Assembly (NCBI RefSeq): GCF_019050325.1
Contig: NZ_VOMB01000001.1
Coordinates: 39,705 to 103,704 of the forward strand
Length of the DNA: 64,000 bases
From: [Mycobacterium] fortunisiensis
GTDB taxonomy: Bacteria > Actinomycetota > Actinomycetes > Mycobacteriales > Mycobacteriaceae
Reading direction: 5' to 3'
Translations under genes and position numbers: made by a program
Notes under the pieces: model-generated
Database searches by the model: none
The model's input: only the letters and a program-made list of their open reading frames with translations
Told to the model about the DNA's origin: nothing
In this document: positions 63,774 through 64,000 of the stretch, in pieces
Layout: the number at the start of each line of letters is the position of its first letter
Position numbering within the stretch: position 1 is the stretch's first letter

Positions 63774-64000
63774 ATGACCCAGCCTCCAGTGCCGCGCGCG
63801 CCCCTCAACAAGCCGAAGATCCCGCCGTACAAGCTGGCCGGATTGGTATTCGCACTCGTCAGCCTGCTGGTCCTGACCCTGACCTGGATGCAGTTCCGCG
63901 GGACGTTCGAGGAAAAGACGCAGCTGACCGTGTTGTCGGGGCGGGCTGGTCTGTCGATGGATCCGGGTTCGAAGGTGACGTTCAACGGTGTGCCGATCGG
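63774..64000 (+). CDS. mce1A: Mce1A (3' end outside window)
   Basis: The first 75 codons of an MCE-family protein, cut off by the window end. A short Pro-rich cytoplasmic tail, one hydrophobic helix (LAGLVFALVSLLVLTLTW) and the beginning of the MCE domain (TQLTVLSGRAGLSMDPGSKV, FNGVPIG) are present. Mce1A-F form a periplasmic tunnel that carries fatty acids to YrbE1A/B. The assignment rests on this start and on its position. Confidence 0.93.
   Translation, partial: MTQPPVPRAPLNKPKIPPYKLAGLVFALVSLLVLTLTWMQFRGTFEEKTQLTVLSGRAGLSMDPGSKVTFNGVPI

Overview
The window is high-GC chromosomal DNA from a mycobacterium, most likely a fast-growing Mycolicibacterium. The evidence is the gene set: an ESX-1 type VII secretion locus at the left edge and an mce1 locus at the right edge, joined by genes whose proteins and order match the M. 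tuberculosis Rv0145-Rv0169 stretch (methyltransferase pair, SDR, quinone oxidoreductase, ptpB-fadE2, pnt genes, TetR, adhE1, Rv0163, TB18.5, mce1R, fadD5, yrbE1A/B, mce1A). These assignments come from recognising the proteins, not from a database search. I see no rRNA, tRNA, CRISPR array, prophage or insertion sequence.

Layout. 1-15.5 kb: ESX-1. A plus-strand operon (eccB1 partial, eccCa1, eccCb1, PE35, PPE68, esxB, esxA, espI, eccD1) runs head-on into a minus-strand operon (mycP1, eccE1, espB, espL), with a perfect 16-bp hairpin at the junction. espJ and espK of the M. tuberculosis locus are absent from this interval. 15.7-21.6 kb: divergent PTS HPr and Enzyme I genes, a pirin, and a FUSC-type membrane protein under a TetR gene. 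21.7-28.3 kb: a second TetR gene, an inverted repeat that looks like its operator, two tandem SAM methyltransferases, a small secreted protein, then a tightly coupled five-gene set (SDR, quinone oxidoreductase, methyltransferase, DUF456, YceI). 28.4-38.7 kb: ptpB-fadE2, DUF1348, LysR-MFS, a NarL/DesK-type two-component pair, an LCP cell-wall ligase, an alpha/beta hydrolase and an acyl-CoA dehydrogenase. 38.8-43.4 kb: a ROK regulator divergent from a 920-residue secreted beta-propeller protein of unknown function, then RidA. 43.4-49.3 kb: pntB and a fused pntA, a CorA-like channel, DUF3159 and 3-hydroxyacyl-CoA dehydrogenase. 49.4-55.3 kb: a taurine/sulfonate-type ABC transporter, a possible 36-residue gene, TetR-SDR, and an ECF41-like sigma factor divergent from a DoxX protein. 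55.3-64 kb: acyl-CoA dehydrogenase, adhE1-type alcohol dehydrogenase, thioesterase, TB18.5, mce1R and the start of the mce1 operon.

How it fits together. The left part builds the ESX-1 machine and its substrates. Much of the rest concerns lipids and the cell envelope: fatty-acyl activation and beta-oxidation-type enzymes, the mce1 lipid importer and its FCD-type repressor, LCP ligase and PtpB. The transhydrogenase supplies NADPH. Gene packing is dense, with many 4-bp ATGA/GTGA/TTGA overlaps that imply translational coupling.

The least explained items are a set of short intergenic hairpin elements sharing the tail CTGCTCGGC, a 9-codon upstream ORF that ends on the yrbE1A start codon, a 15-bp motif shared by the pntA and TetR upstream regions, a 15-bp direct repeat before the DoxX gene, the secreted propeller protein with its ROK neighbour, and the 36-codon ORF at 52.2-52.3 kb. 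I found no clearly new multi-gene system.
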